DNA of 64,000 bases. Origin: Orobanche coerulescens. Its lineage: Eukaryota > Streptophyta > Magnoliopsida > Lamiales > Orobanchaceae. The position numbers were made by a program, and so were the translations under genes. The notes under the pieces were generated by a model. It did no database searches and was not told where the DNA came from. It saw only the letters and a program-made list of their open reading frames with translations. This document shows, in pieces, positions 10,320-20,718 of this stretch; the stretch's first letter is position 1, and every line of letters begins with the position of its first letter. The stretch spans positions 62,001-126,000 of the forward strand of contig JAWKAU010000245.1 of the NCBI GenBank assembly GCA_033398695.1, given 5' to 3'.

Positions 10320-11758
10320 ATGGATGCTGGAAGAGGTCGTGGTCGTGGTCGTGGTCGTGGATGTGGCCGGGGACGTGGGGCAGCCACGTCGCATTCTTTG
10401 GGAGCCCGTAGCACCGGTGACCAACATAGCTATGCTTATTCTCAAGATGGCGCCGACCTCGGTGTTGCGGCTGTTATGCAATAGATGGTGAACCAAATGG
10501 CGGCGATAGCCCAAGCGGTTCAGAATCTGGCCCATGCTGCTGGGGACGGAGCTGACCGTTGGCTTTAGGATGTCATCAAGATGCATCCTCCTCAGTTTAC
10601 GAGAGCCTCGGACCCGATTGGCTGGGAAGGTTGGATCAAGGAGATATCCAAAGTCTTCGTTGCCACAAACTGTCCCGAGGACCGCAAGGTCCCTATTGCC
10701 CAGTATTTTCTCACTGGGACGCTACAGATTGGTGGGAGGCCGTTGGGCCTAAGGATCACGTTGCTTCGTGGGCAGAATTTAAGGACGTGATGGAGACTAA
10801 GTATTGCCCGTGGCCGGTTAGACAGGCTCGAGTCCATGCCTTCTATGATGCTCAACCGCGGGATATTCCTGTCTCCCAAGCTATTGCCGATTTCAACAAG
10901 GAGTTGGGCTATGTGAAGACCCAAGTTGTCGAGGAGAGCGACAAAATTTTTCACTTTTCCAGACGGATGAAACTGTCAATTCGGGACTATATGTCTGGGC
11001 TCGTCTGTACTACTTTGAAGGATTATCAGACTAGAGCTCTTGCCTATGATATGTCCGTGATGGCCAGTGCGGCGGTTCGGGAGATAAAGAAACAGAAATC
11101 CACTGGAAACTTCTCGGGTCACAAGGGTGGAGGCCAGCAGAAATCTCAGTCTGCAAATATTCCTGGGGGTGGTTCGGCTCATTTCTCTGGAGGCTATCGA
11201 GGTACTTCCAGTGCCTATGTTCGGGAGGCCAAATGCTTTAACTACGGCAAGTCGGGCCATCGGAATCGGGGTTTGACTTGTCATACATGTGGTCAGTCGG
11301 GCCACAAGGCTTTCTTTTGTGAGCGGGTAGGACAACTTCTTGGTACTCAGACTTCTTTTCCAGCACCTAGAGAGCCGAGTGTGAACCAGGGCTCGTTTAC
11401 TCGGAAGTCTCCACCGAGTGCCAGCCGAGGGAGAGGTCGGGGTCAGCCCGCTAGAGGGGGAGCTTCCAGTGTCGGCTCCGCCCCTCCACATATCTATGAG
11501 ATGAGGAGGGCCGATGATCCAGCAGCCACCGTGGCGACAAGTACCGTTCACATCCATTCTCATCCTGTCAGTGTGCTTTTTGATTCGGGTGCTACACATT
11601 CATTCATTTCTCTGGAGTGTGTGCACCGTTTGAGTGTTGACTGTTTGTCGCCCTGCGAGCCTTTCATCGAGAGGTTCGAGAATGTTCTGTGTTTATTTGT
11701 GAGAGGGCTTGGCTCTCTAATCTTATTGTTGTGGGTATTGAGGGTGAGGATTTGATTC
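10320..11758 (+). pseudogene. Gypsy gag and protease (multiple stops and frameshifts)
   Basis: ATG at 10320 starts MDAGRGRGRGRGRG. The frame stops at 10482-10484 and again at 10566-10568, both TAG where gag A has CAA and CAG. A one-base loss near 10718 moves the frame; the rest (to 11755) reads DATDWWEAV, then the capsid C-terminal half (DKIFHFSRRMKLSIRDYM). Two zinc knuckles follow: the first has lost a Cys (CFNYGKSGH), the second is intact (CHTCGQSGHKAFFC, about 11279-11320). An RGRGRG linker precedes the aspartic protease motif VLFDSGATHSFIS (about 11575-11610). A further frameshift near 11690 moves the protease C-terminus into the next frame. Gag would form the particle and protease would mature the polyprotein; this copy cannot. 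Confidence 0.88.
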
Positions 11759-12861
11759 TCAGGGATGATTGGCACGAGCAGCATGGTGCAATCATGAACT
11801 ATCACACGAGGATCATCACCATGCTAGCCGAGGACGGCACCGAGCACTCTTTCATGGGGCGAAAGAGAAACCAGAAGTTCGTAATTAATGCCTTGAAGGC
11901 GATGAGACTCCTGTGAAAGGGGTGTACTGGTTATTGGTGCTACGCCTTGAAGGCGGAGAGTGGTGGAGTCGAGCTTTCATCGATTCCAGTCGTTAGTGAG
12001 TTTCTTGATGTTTTTCCTGATGAGTTACCGGGGTTTCCACCGGACCGTGAGGTCGAGTTCGCTATAGAGTTAGAGCCGGGTGCGGCCCTGATTTCGAAGG
12101 TGCCGTATCGCATGGCACCTTCAGAGATGGCCGAGTTGAAGAAGCAGTTGAGTGAGCTTCTTGAGTCGGGGTATATTCGACCAAGCGCTTCGCCTTGGGG
12201 CATACTGATTCTGTTTGTTGGGAAAAAGGATGGTTCACTACGTTTGTGTATCGACTATCGCGAGCTAAACAAGATGACCATCAAGAACAAGTATCCTCTG
12301 CCGAGGATTGATGACTTGTTCGATCAGTTGCAGGGAGATGCGGTATTCTCGAAGATCGACTTGAGATCGGGGTACTATCAGCTTCGGGTGAAGGAGTCCG
12401 ACGTGCCGAGAACAGCGTTTCGGACGAGATACGGACACTATGAGTTCGTAGTTATGCCTTTTGGGTTAACTAATGCGCCGACGGTGTTCATGCAGTTGAT
12501 GAACAAGGTCTTTATTGAGTATTTGGATAAGTGTGTCGTCGTCTTCATTGACGATATCCTTATTTATTCAAGGAACGAGGAGGAACACACGTATCATTTG
12601 CAAGTAGTGTTAGACATTTTGAGGACCGAGCAACTCTATGCAAAGTTCTCGAAATGTGAGTTCTGGCTGAAGGAAGTGATGTTTCTAGGTCACGTGATTT
12701 CTGCCGAGGGAGTTCGTGTGGACCCACAGAAGGTTGAGGCAGTGTTGGATTGGGCACCGCCTAAGAACGTGAAGGAGGTCCGTAGTTTCTTGGGTTTAGC
12801 TGGCTACTACCATAGGTTCGTCGAGGGTTTCTCGAAACTAGCTCGGCCACTTACACAGTAG
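11689..12861 (+). pseudogene. Gypsy reverse transcriptase (pol, RT part)
   Basis: After the protease end (11689-11916, stop TGA) the RT frame runs 11947-12861 without interruption: [16 protein letters not shown], the finger/palm block [18 protein letters not shown], motif [27 protein letters not shown], the catalytic box [11 protein letters not shown] (about 12536-12568), and the thumb [17 protein letters not shown]. All three catalytic Asp are present, so the domain itself is intact. It ends LARPLTQ then TAG (12859-12861), a position that normally continues into RNase H. Confidence 0.92.
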
Positions 12862-13299
12862 CTCCAGAAGTCCGAGAAGTTCGTCTGGAATGACGAGAGG
12901 CAGTCGAGTGTTTAGGAGATGAAGAGGCGTTTGACTTCAGCCCCGATTTTAGCGTTGTCGTGTGGCAACGAGGGTTTTGCCGTTTATAGCGATGCTTTGG
13001 GTCAGGGTCTTGGGTGCGTATTGATGCAGCACGGCAAGACTATTGTGTTTGCGTCGAGACAGTTGAGGCCGTATGAGCTCAACTACCCTACTCATGATTT
13101 GGAGTTAGCGGCAGTTGTTTTTATGGTCAAGATTTGGCGTCATTATCTTTTCGGCTCTGCATGTCAGATTTTTACCGATCATAAAAGTCTGAAATACATA
13201 TTTACTCAGCGGGAGTTGAATATGAGGCAGAGGAGGTGGTTAGAGTTGATTAAGGGGGATCCTTACGTCTCAAGCCGAGCTTCAGCGGGATTTGATTGA
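12862..13299 (+). pseudogene. Gypsy RNase H
   Basis: Same frame as the RT. After another TAG at 12913-12915 (where QEMK would be expected) it reads [30 protein letters not shown] (first catalytic Asp), [25 protein letters not shown] (catalytic Glu) and [11 protein letters not shown] (Asp). After RRWLELIK the usual linker with a catalytic Asp and HPGKANVVADALSR is missing: a deletion joins it to the integrase leader. RNase H would degrade the RNA strand during reverse transcription. Confidence 0.88.
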
Positions 13300-13899
13300 G
13301 TTGAGTGTTGAGATTTCGTTGCCTGGAGCCGTAGGGCAACTTTGTGCTTTAGAGATTTCGTCGTCTCTGATCAATGAAATTAAACTGAAGCAGCTGGAGG
13401 ATCCGATGATTATTCAAATCCGAGAGAATGTTCTTAAGGGAAAGTCTCCTGTATTTGTGATTCATGAAGATGGGGTATTGAGATTCCAGAGTCGTCTATG
13501 TGTGCCGAATGACTCGGAATTGAGGCAGGGTATTTTGCGTGAGGCCCATGCTACGCCTTACTCTATTCATCCTGGATCGAGTAAGATGTACAAGGACCTG
13601 AGGAGGAATTTCTGGTGGAATGATATGAAGGAGGACGTCGCACAGTTTGTAGCGAGATGTTTGACTTGTCAGCAGGTCAAAATCGAGCATCAGCGACCGT
13701 CCGGGTTATTGCAGTCACTTCCCATCCCGGAATGGAAATGGGAAGATATATCGATGGACTTCATCACGAGTTTGCCGAGATCGAGGTCGGGTATGAACAT
13801 GGTTTGGGTGATTGTTGATCGTCTGACCAAGTCGGCATATTTTCTAGCCGTCAAGGATACTTGGGGCCCGGAGAAGTTGGCTCGTGTGTTTATTGCTCA
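13292..13899 (+). pseudogene. Gypsy integrase N-terminal half, truncated
   Basis: Contains the zinc-binding HHCC domain (HATPYSIHPGSSKMYKDLRR followed by CLTCQQVK, about 13540-13680) and the start of the catalytic core with the first Asp (SMDFITSLP, about 13752) and VWVIVDRLTKSAYF. The frame leaves the element at 'RVFIAHQ' (13899), before the second Asp and the Glu. Core and C-terminal domains and any chromodomain are gone. Confidence 0.92.
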
Positions 13900-14374
13900 T
13901 CAAATAAAAAATTCAATAAAAATTCTTTGATCACAGATAAAAAAAGACCATAACATACACATTGCTTCATTTGCTTCATTTAGCCAATGTGATCCTTGCT
14001 TTGATCAATGCATCTCATATGTATCCTTTCTGTGTCGCCCCCGATTTTCGCGCATGCATTTATTTTATAATTTATAGAAAGCGCATGAAATGTTTTAAAT
14101 ATCCAATAATTTATTTACGAATTTTATTTCAGTTATTAAATAAGGTCAAATTTTCCTTATTCGCATATCATAATTGTAGTTTACACCCAGGCTCAAGTCC
14201 AAGCTCTCGTATTATTAAAGCCTAGTAATATTTATTTTATAAACAATCCAATTCGTTGAGTTAGCCAAGTCAATTTTATTTAGAGAAATTTTCTTTTACA
14301 CTAAAAGCTTTTGGGCTAATTTGTCACACCATAATCTTTTTTCTTTTCATCCGACACCAAAACCTTTCAAAAAT
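13900..14374. repeat. Segmental duplication, copy 1, right part
   Basis: Nearly identical to 24243-24719. It ends inside the left arm of the foldback element and is cut by CACTA sequence at about 14374. The 87-residue frame at 13962-14225 is present in both copies but has no recognised motif. Confidence 0.9.
14283..14373. mobile_element. Left-end fragment of the foldback/Mutator-like element
   Basis: Begins GAGAAATTTTCTTTTACAC after TTTTATTTA, matching the left end of the full element at 24628. Only about 90 bp remain. Its presence in both segmental copies shows that the element inserted before the duplication. Confidence 0.85.
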
Positions 14375-14528
14375 ACATCCACTTGTCATGCGATATGGTG
14401 CGATGTGACACTAGATTCCACAATGACACTTTTGCCGACTATTTTGGAGAATGGGTACGTATACATTCAGTTGCTATTGATTTTGGACTTAAGATATTTT
14501 TTTTACATAAAAAGTTTATTTACGACAG

Positions 14529-15267
14529 ATGACACACATACAAGATGACAGACACCCTAACTGGTCGCGTGAACTTATGCTTCTTTCTATGAAGTCGGTT
14601 ATGTCAAGAATTTACTCGATGGCCAAAGTCAATGGTGTCACATTCATATGCCTTGAGAGAGACCAAAAAAGAAGATGTCAAAATGCTGGGGTTATGATAG
14701 ATGGTGGATATTACGGTGTTCTTTTGGAAGTGGTAGAACTAATTTACGGGGAAGGCATGACAATTTACTTGTTTAAGTGTCGATGGTACGACACCAGTCT
14801 TGGAACCGATATACAAGACGACTACGGGCTGTTATCTGTTGACATTTCCACTTCATGGTATGCAAGTGATCCTTTTGTATTTGCTACATCCGAAGTCGGT
14901 GTATTATTTGGACGACTTGGTGAAGAAAGGCACATGGAAGATAGTGAACGTTGTGACAACGAGGAATATTTATAGTGCTGCTACACTGGGAGAAACAACA
15001 GGTACTGATGACGATGATGCTTATCAAGAGCCAAATACAGCAAATATTCCACCATCAACGACAATTACAATGAATAATGTTCCTGAAGGACGAGTCGTCC
15101 GACTCCGTGGTGATGCTCGCGGGTACGTTGACGTTGATACAAACGAATTACTTGAAAGTTCTGATGACGATAATGTGGACGACTTGAGGCATATGTTGCC
15201 GGATATCAACTCAGATAATCAGAGAGACTGTAGTGATGACTCAAACTATGAGCCAAAAAATTATTAG
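14529..15267 (+). pseudogene. CACTA TNPD transposase C-terminal part (DUF4216), frameshifted
   Basis: Frame 1 (14529-14975) reads WSRELMLLSMKSVMSRI, the DUF4216 signature QNAGVMIDGGYYGVLLEVVE, LFKCRWYDTS, DDYGLLSVDIS and DPFVFATSE. The normal continuation VYYLDDLVKKGTWKIVNVV is in the next frame (14800-15267), so a small indel lies at about 14893-14903. The rest is an acidic tail (ESSDDDNVDDL) ending in TAG/A-rich sequence. The TNPD-type protein cuts and joins transposon DNA; its catalytic domain is upstream of this domain and absent here. A candidate intron (GTACGT at about 14455 to ACAG at about 14528) precedes the block. Confidence 0.85.
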
Positions 15268-15360
15268 ATGTATATTTCCATATGTTAAATATAATTAAAA
15301 AAAATAGTAATAATAATAATAATCAAAACATTAACATAATATTAATAATATTATTAAAAA

Positions 15361-15672
15361 AAATCGGGGGGTTTAGCCGACGACAATATCTAAGTCTTCG
15401 GCTAAAGTTTTTAAAAAGAAAATGGTATACTTTAGCCGACGACTTAGATATTGTCGTCGGCTAAACCACCGACCGTGTCAAATGACACGGCACGTGTCGC
15501 ACCTGCCCAGAAAGTGAAAACAGACTGTATTCCTGACGCGACCGTGTTAGAATACACGGCCCGTGTCATACTTGGCGTTTAGCCGACGACTATTGGAAAG
15601 TCGTCGGCTAAAGTATAATATTTTTTTTAAAACACTTTAGCCGACGACGTAGATCTTGTCGTCGGCTAAACC
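15361..15672. repeat. Inverted TTTAGCCGACGAC / GTCGTCGGCTAAA repeats (CACTA subterminal type), internal
   Basis: Six copies in alternating orientation form three hairpins: 15369/15400, 15430/15454 and 15578/15599 with a further pair at 15638/15658. Identical words fill the 3' subterminal region (19209-19591). They lie between the TNPD stop and the TNP1-type gene. Confidence 0.85.
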
Positions 15673-15679
15673 CCCTACA

Positions 15680-15990
15680 TTTTATACGTCTTCTCCTTCT
15701 TTCTTGTATTATTTTCTCCTTCCCTCACCCAGCCCGATCGCCGCCAGCCCCCGTCACCCGACCGCCCGTCCGACAGCCGCACGTCACCTAGCCCCCGTCC
15801 CGCCGCCCGTCACCCAGCCCCCAACCCCTGTCACCCAACTGTCGCCCGCCCGGCCGTCGTCCCGCCGCCTGTACGACAGCCCCCGTCCCGCCGCCTGCCC
15901 GGCTGCCACCCGTCGCCCGTATGATAGCCCCCGTCCCGCCGCCCGCCCGACGCCCTCCGCCTGTCATCCGACCGCCTCCCGACAGGTAAC
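15680..15990 (+). repeat. C-rich CCCGTCCCGCCGCC-type minisatellite
   Basis: A strand-biased C-rich stretch made of 'cccgtcccgccgcc' and 'cagcccc' words, far above the local GC level. The Pro/Arg/Ala reading frame through it is probably repeat-driven. 'gacag|gtaacac' at its end is a possible splice donor, so it may be an untranslated first exon of the gene at 16504. Confidence 0.6.
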
Positions 15991-16020
15991 ACTTTTCCTT
16001 TTTTTATTTTTTATTTTGTT

Positions 16021-16500
16021 TGATGAATTTATTGCATTTGTTTGATGAATTTGTTTAGATTATGTGATGAATTAGGTAAATTGTTTAATAAGTTGTGATG
16101 CAATATTTGATGAATTTAGTATTTTCAATATTTTGTGTTTAATGAGTTGTGAATTTGATGAATTTGTTTAGATTATGTGATGAATTAGGTAGATTGTTTA
16201 ATGAGTTGTGATGAAATATTTGATGAATTTGTTTGAGGAGGAAGGGATTGTATAGCCGGCGTTAATCGAAAGATTAACGTGGTATGGCATTGATAATTAC
16301 TGTTGTGTTGAGTTGTGAATTTGATGAATTTGTTTAGATTATTTGATGAATTAGGTAAATTGTTTAATGAGTTTTGATGAAATATTTGATGAATTTGTTT
16401 GAGGAAGGAATTGTATAGCCGGCGTTAATCGAAAGATTAACGTGGTATGACATTGATAATTACTATTGTGATGAGTTGTGAATTTGAGGAATTTGTTTAG
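16021..16500. repeat. ~165-bp tandem repeats with a GAAA-loop hairpin upstream of the TNP1-type gene
   Basis: Repeated 'gatgaatttgtttagattatg', 'gatgaattaggtaaattg' and 'gttgtgatgaaatatttg' words form about two full and two partial units. Two units carry a perfect hairpin CGTTAATC-GAAA-GATTAACG (16260-16279 and 16423-16442). Confidence 0.75.
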
Positions 16501-16503
16501 ATT

Positions 16504-18864
16504 ATGGATAGAATAAAGAAAGCGTTGGGGAAGAAGTCGACAAAGTCGACCACTCCCGATTCGGGGGGAAGTTCGGCAGCCTCTAGTAAGGCGGATCACG
16601 CTACACTATACATATCTCAGAGTAGCGTTCGTGCCTGCCAGATACTAGAAGCTACCGGCATGAACGCTGATGATTTTTTTAGGGCGACAGATGAGCCCGC
16701 TGCACTAGCACGGCGTTTATCGTTTCAGACACCATGGTCGACCCCCTCGCAGACGGAGACTCGTATGCCTCCCATCCACCGACCCACGTGTAGCCCTCAT
16801 ACATCAGGAGATGTACGGAGTTCCTCGTCGGCGGTGCCCCACGGTCCGCCGCCGACTCTATTCATGCCTCTGATGGTTCCGACTATTCTAGAGGTCGATG
16901 AGACGGGAGTCCGAGTTCCCGTTCGATTGATTAGCCCTGACGAGGCGTACGTCTACGAGTCTTGGCCAGACAACATGTGTTGGCGGAGTTGTCGGGTTTC
17001 GAAGACGAAATTGTACGAGGAGATAGAGAGGGAGAAGGAGAAGGGGAAAAATGTAGTCAAGGAGGAGAAGAAAAAGAAGAAGACTCGTGGCCCAAGAAAG
17101 TGCGGCGCTCGACTGCACGTAAGTAAGCATGGCCGCACGAGGTTCCTCTAGACAGACACGGCCGACTGATGATGTCTTCTGACGCTACGGTATCATATAG
17201 CCGTAATGTTGGCTTTGTCATTCGGGACAGAGTCCCCATTTTGTGGCCCGATTGGGGGGACGTGCCGCAGTGCGTGAAGGATTCTTTGAACAATGCTATG
17301 TCGGTAAGTTAATAAATATTTAATAAGTGTTTTTCAATCAACACGTAGTTCTTCAAAATGCAATATGTGATATTTTTAAATTATTGCGTATTTATGCTGT
17401 TCATAGGTGTGGTTTGTCATTCCCGACTCTCTACTACGTACTTGGTGTGACGAGGTGCAGTCTACCAAGTCATTTTAATTTATTTTGTATCTACATTGTT
17501 TGCGTAATTTTTTTTCTTACGAATAATATATGTTGTGCAACGTGTGTTGTAGGTACAAATCTTGGAAAAATGAGATGCACATGTTCTGGACAGCCTGGGG
17601 TGATACCCGAGAGGCTACCCCGGAAGAATTCAAGTTTCGGGAGTACGAGTGGAAGTGGCTACGCGCCCATTTTCGCGACCCGGAGTTCATGGCATGACTA
17701 AAATACCCTCATTTCATTCTTTCTTTTCGCTTTTATTTTTTTGAATTCTAAATATAAACTCGATTTTTTAAATTAATGTTTAGAATTTAAAATACTTGAA
17801 GTTCCGATTTTTAAATTAGAAAAATCGGAACTTCAAGTATTTTTTTAAATTCTGGAATATTATTAATATTAAAAATCGGAATTTTTATTCAAAAGTTGAA
17901 ATAAAAAAATTTATAAACTCGGATATTATTTATAAATTGTTTTAATAAAAATAAAAACTAGAATATTATTTTCCATAAAAATATAAAAATCTGAATATTG
18001 TATTTTATTTATTAAAAACGCTAGTATTTAATAAAAATTAATAATATTTCAGTTTTATTTTTTTGAATTCTAAATATAAACTCGATTCTAAATAATATTT
18101 TTTGAAGGCGACTAGCTTGACTAACGCGAGCAATCGTCTTTGGTCCGACCATCACGATCAGGGTTCCCGGTCGTTAGCCAGAGTTGCGCACGAGGCCATT
18201 TCTTCTGATTCGTTGGACGCATTTGCCTACGTGACTCAGAAAGCATATCTGAACCGTCCCGAGGAGCATATAAGTCTTTTTTTATTTTATTTTGGTAATA
18301 AAATAAATGCCTTTGTATCATACTTTTATTGATATTGAAATATTTATTTTCATATTAACTTAGGAGCGTGTGCGGGAGGAGTGTCAGAGGATGCTTGCTG
18401 AGATTGCTCGGGAGCAGTATCCGGACTTAGCGGAGACCGACCTCGATTCTGCCATTGGACAGATCGATCAGGCCGATCCTTATATTCGCGCTAGGGTGTG
18501 GGGCACCGTCTACCCTCCTAGAGGTAGTCGGTACCGCACTAAGATGATGGGAGCCGAGGGTCACCGTGTATTGAAAGATACCCCCGGCTTCCAGCGCCCT
18601 CGCGGACGGGATGCATGGACTGCCTATCTCGAGGAGCAGTTGAGGGCGGAGAGGGAGCTCCGAGCTGAGAATGAAAGGAGGAGTCAGACGCGGTTACATG
18701 AGAGCGAGCAGAGGACTGAGTCGCGGTTAGAGAGTTTCCAGAGACAGCAGCAGGCCATGATGGACTATATGATGACGCTGACTCAGACCATTACTCAGCC
18801 GGATGCAGGCACCTGCTCCACCGCCTCCTCTCTTCGGACAGACCCCATCTTCACAACCTCGTGA
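16504..18864 (+). pseudogene. CACTA TNP1/Ptta-type protein gene (Transposase_24-like), multi-exon, damaged
   Basis: Exon 1 (16504-17118) starts MDRIKKALGKK, has a Ser/Pro-rich middle and a Lys-rich end KEEKKKKKTRGPR, then GTAAGT. Later pieces: about 17129-17303 (reads RNVGFVIRDRVPILWPDWGD, needs a frame change, ends before GTAAGTT), 17407-17454 (VWFVIPDSLLRTWCDE), 17553-17693 (YKSWKNEMHMFWTAWGD), 18108-18275 (SNRLWSDHHDQGSRSLARVAHE) and 18364-18864 (EECQRMLAEIAREQYPDLAETD then a Gln/Glu-rich coiled coil RAERELRAENERR). This order and the SxARVxHE block fit plant Ptta/En/Spm proteins that bind subterminal repeats. Two exon ends lack GT donors and one piece is out of frame, so the gene is probably dead. 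Confidence 0.72.
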
Positions 18865-19208
18865 CGAGGATCTAGGGGATGGTGGTAATCCTTCTACTAC
18901 TACATTTCGACATTTAGATGATTTTGGTAGTGGATTGTAGTTGTGTTGTTGTAGTATTCTTGTATATTTATATTTGTGTTAGAATTGTGTAAGTGATTTT
19001 GTTGACGCTACTAGTATGTTGATGAAATTAATGTTCTTGAATATGTTGTGCGTTGTGTTGCATATAATGTTGGGCATATTATTGATGGTATTAGTTGAAT
19101 GTGTTGCGCGTTAATTGTTGTTGATAATGGGAGCTGGTGTATAAAAATTGCAGGTACAAAAAATACAGGTTTTGGGATCCCAAAATCTGAATTAATATTT
19201 TTTTTTAT

Positions 19209-19591
19209 ATTAGGTTTTAGCCGACGACTTTCCAAAGGTCGTCGGCTAAATTATATTATTTTTTTTAAAAAAGTTTTAGCCGACGACATTTAAAACCGTC
19301 GTCGGCTAAAGTGTCTTTTTTTTTATAAACAGGTTTTAGCCAACGAAATTTAAAAAGGTCGTCGGCTAAAGTGTCTTTTTTTTTATAAACAGGTTTTCGC
19401 CGACGACATTGTTGTAGTGGTCGGCTAAACTTTGAACTTTAGGCGACGACTAACAAAAAATTTGTCGGCTAAACCTTGGCCGACGAATATCGGCCGACGG
19501 TTTTTTAGCCGACGACTGGGGGATTAGCCGATGACATTGAACTTTAGCCGGCGACTTTAAGTCATCGGCTAAACCCCCGATATTGGTAGTG
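19209..19591 (+). repeat. CACTA 3' subterminal repeats and terminal inverted repeat
   Basis: At least eight TTTAGCCGACGAC/GTCGGCTAAA words in both orientations, several as hairpins with 'tttttttaaaa' spacers, ending in GGCTAAACCCCCGATATTGG TAGTG at 19591. The end is the complement of a CACTA terminus. The next three bases are AAT; the partner 3-bp duplication cannot be checked because the 5' end is missing. Confidence 0.9.
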
Positions 19592-20718
19592 AATATCCAT
19601 GTGCGAAACGGTCGAAAATAATATTCGAGAATAAAATTGGTCGAAAATTACATCCCCTGGCGAAACAGGTCGAAATGTCCAAGTATAATGTTCGAAAATA
19701 ACAGTATTTTGGTACATTTTTTGAGGTAAAATGATCTATTAAAATATATGTATTGTGTGTAAAAACAGTAATATTTAAATGATGCATATTTTGCGAATTT
19801 AAAAAAGTGAGACGTGGCACTATGAATGGGAGGTGAGTAATATGTCAAGGACAAAATTGAAAAATCATGTTCTAAATTTACAATCTTAATAATTAAAAAT
19901 AATAATAATCCCCACTTAAAAAATTTCAAAGCAGAGAGTACTATATTAATATTGTTAGATATTATTTAATAAACATATAATGGAATACTCGGATTACCAT
20001 ATACTTTTTAATTTCATCGGTAATTTACTATTTTTAAGATTTATTACTATTCTTATTATTCTTCTTATTATCATCACTATCGCTTATTATTAATGTTGTT
20101 GTTATGATCATGTAAGGTCACTCTTTTTTAAGCAAAATGTAAAATTTTCATATATATATTTATGTAATTTTATAAATACATATTTTCTCCGTCCACCATA
20201 TAACTCATAAACTTTTTTTGGTACGTCCAAAAAATAACTTCCATTTCTATTTTTGGACTATACCCACCATCAATAATACCCCATTTGTTCTTCTTTTTCA
20301 TATATTTACCCAAAAGTTGTTCTTACGTAAGAATAAGAATTAAACAACACAACACTAGGTTCAATACATTTTCTCCACCCCTACACACTCAACAACCTCA
20401 TCTTAAAGCTCGTGACACGCCCTTTGAATAAATTTATGATGGACGGAGAGAGTATAACATAACTTTTAATATGGTATGTTACACTTAACAAAACATCCTT
20501 TAATATAATAGAAATTACAAACAATTGCACAATACAGCGAATAAAAATTTGCAAATCTATGTAATAATCAACATGGCTCAGTTGCAAGTGAGATTTCAGA
20601 AAGAAAGTGGTGCACAGTTCGAGTCCCTCCCTCTATGCATTGAACTTACTATTTATTATAATTAGGTGCGAGTGGCTCAGGGCTCGGTCCGGGTTTTGAG
20701 GGGTCTCGGCTCCCGCTA
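19592..20718. other. Intergenic DNA between CACTA and segmental copy 2
   Basis: AT-rich, no gene recognised. It contains a Stowaway-like MITE (20183-20452) and just before 20719 a GC-richer stretch 'ggtgcgagtggctcagggctcgg' of unknown origin at the duplication border. Confidence 0.5.
20183..20452. mobile_element. Stowaway/Mariner-like MITE (~270 bp)
   Basis: Left end TTTTCTCCGTCCACCAT and right end ATGATGGACGGAGAGAG are inverted repeats with few mismatches, flanked by TA on both sides (20181-20182 and 20453-20454). CTCCGTCC termini with TA target duplication are the hallmark of plant Stowaway MITEs, which are mobilised by Mariner-type transposases. No coding content. Confidence 0.8.

Larger units (their letters stand above)
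5935..13899 (+). mobile_element. Truncated composite Ty3/gypsy retrotransposon (LTR-gag-LTR-gag-pol, no 3' end)
   Basis: Inserted in segmental copy 1. It begins with an LTR (5935-8033), primer site and partial gag (8273-8853), then a second related LTR (8854-10081), primer site and a gag-pol running to mid-integrase (13899). There is no polypurine tract or 3' LTR. Comparison with copy 2 shows that the element's 3' end and about 31 bp of flank are missing; the junction falls at the shared word 'ctcatcaaataa'. RT and integrase motifs, long LTRs, tRNA-iMet priming and an Arg/Gly-rich gag start suggest a chromovirus-like (Tekay/Del-type) lineage; the chromodomain region is lost so this is tentative. 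Confidence 0.88.
14375..19591 (+). mobile_element. CACTA (En/Spm) transposon, 5'-truncated or composite
   Basis: Contains the 3' part of a TNPD-type transposase, a block of inverted TTTAGCCGACGAC repeats, a TNP1/Ptta-type gene and a 3' subterminal field ending in CGATATTGGTAGTG, the complement of CACTACCAATATCG. No matching CACTACC terminus is found on the left. A TIR-like 'atcggggggtttagcc' at about 15363 preceded by unrelated bases suggests that either a second, decapitated element starts there or the repeats are internal. Confidence 0.85.

Noticed and set aside
13962..14225. 87-residue frame, also at 24307-24570, as a conserved gene
   Set aside because: Identity between copies follows from the segmental duplication; composition and start are unconvincing and no motif is present.
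15656..16045. Proline/arginine-rich protein
   Set aside because: It is a translation of a C-rich minisatellite; no domain, and a splice donor-like site lies at its end.
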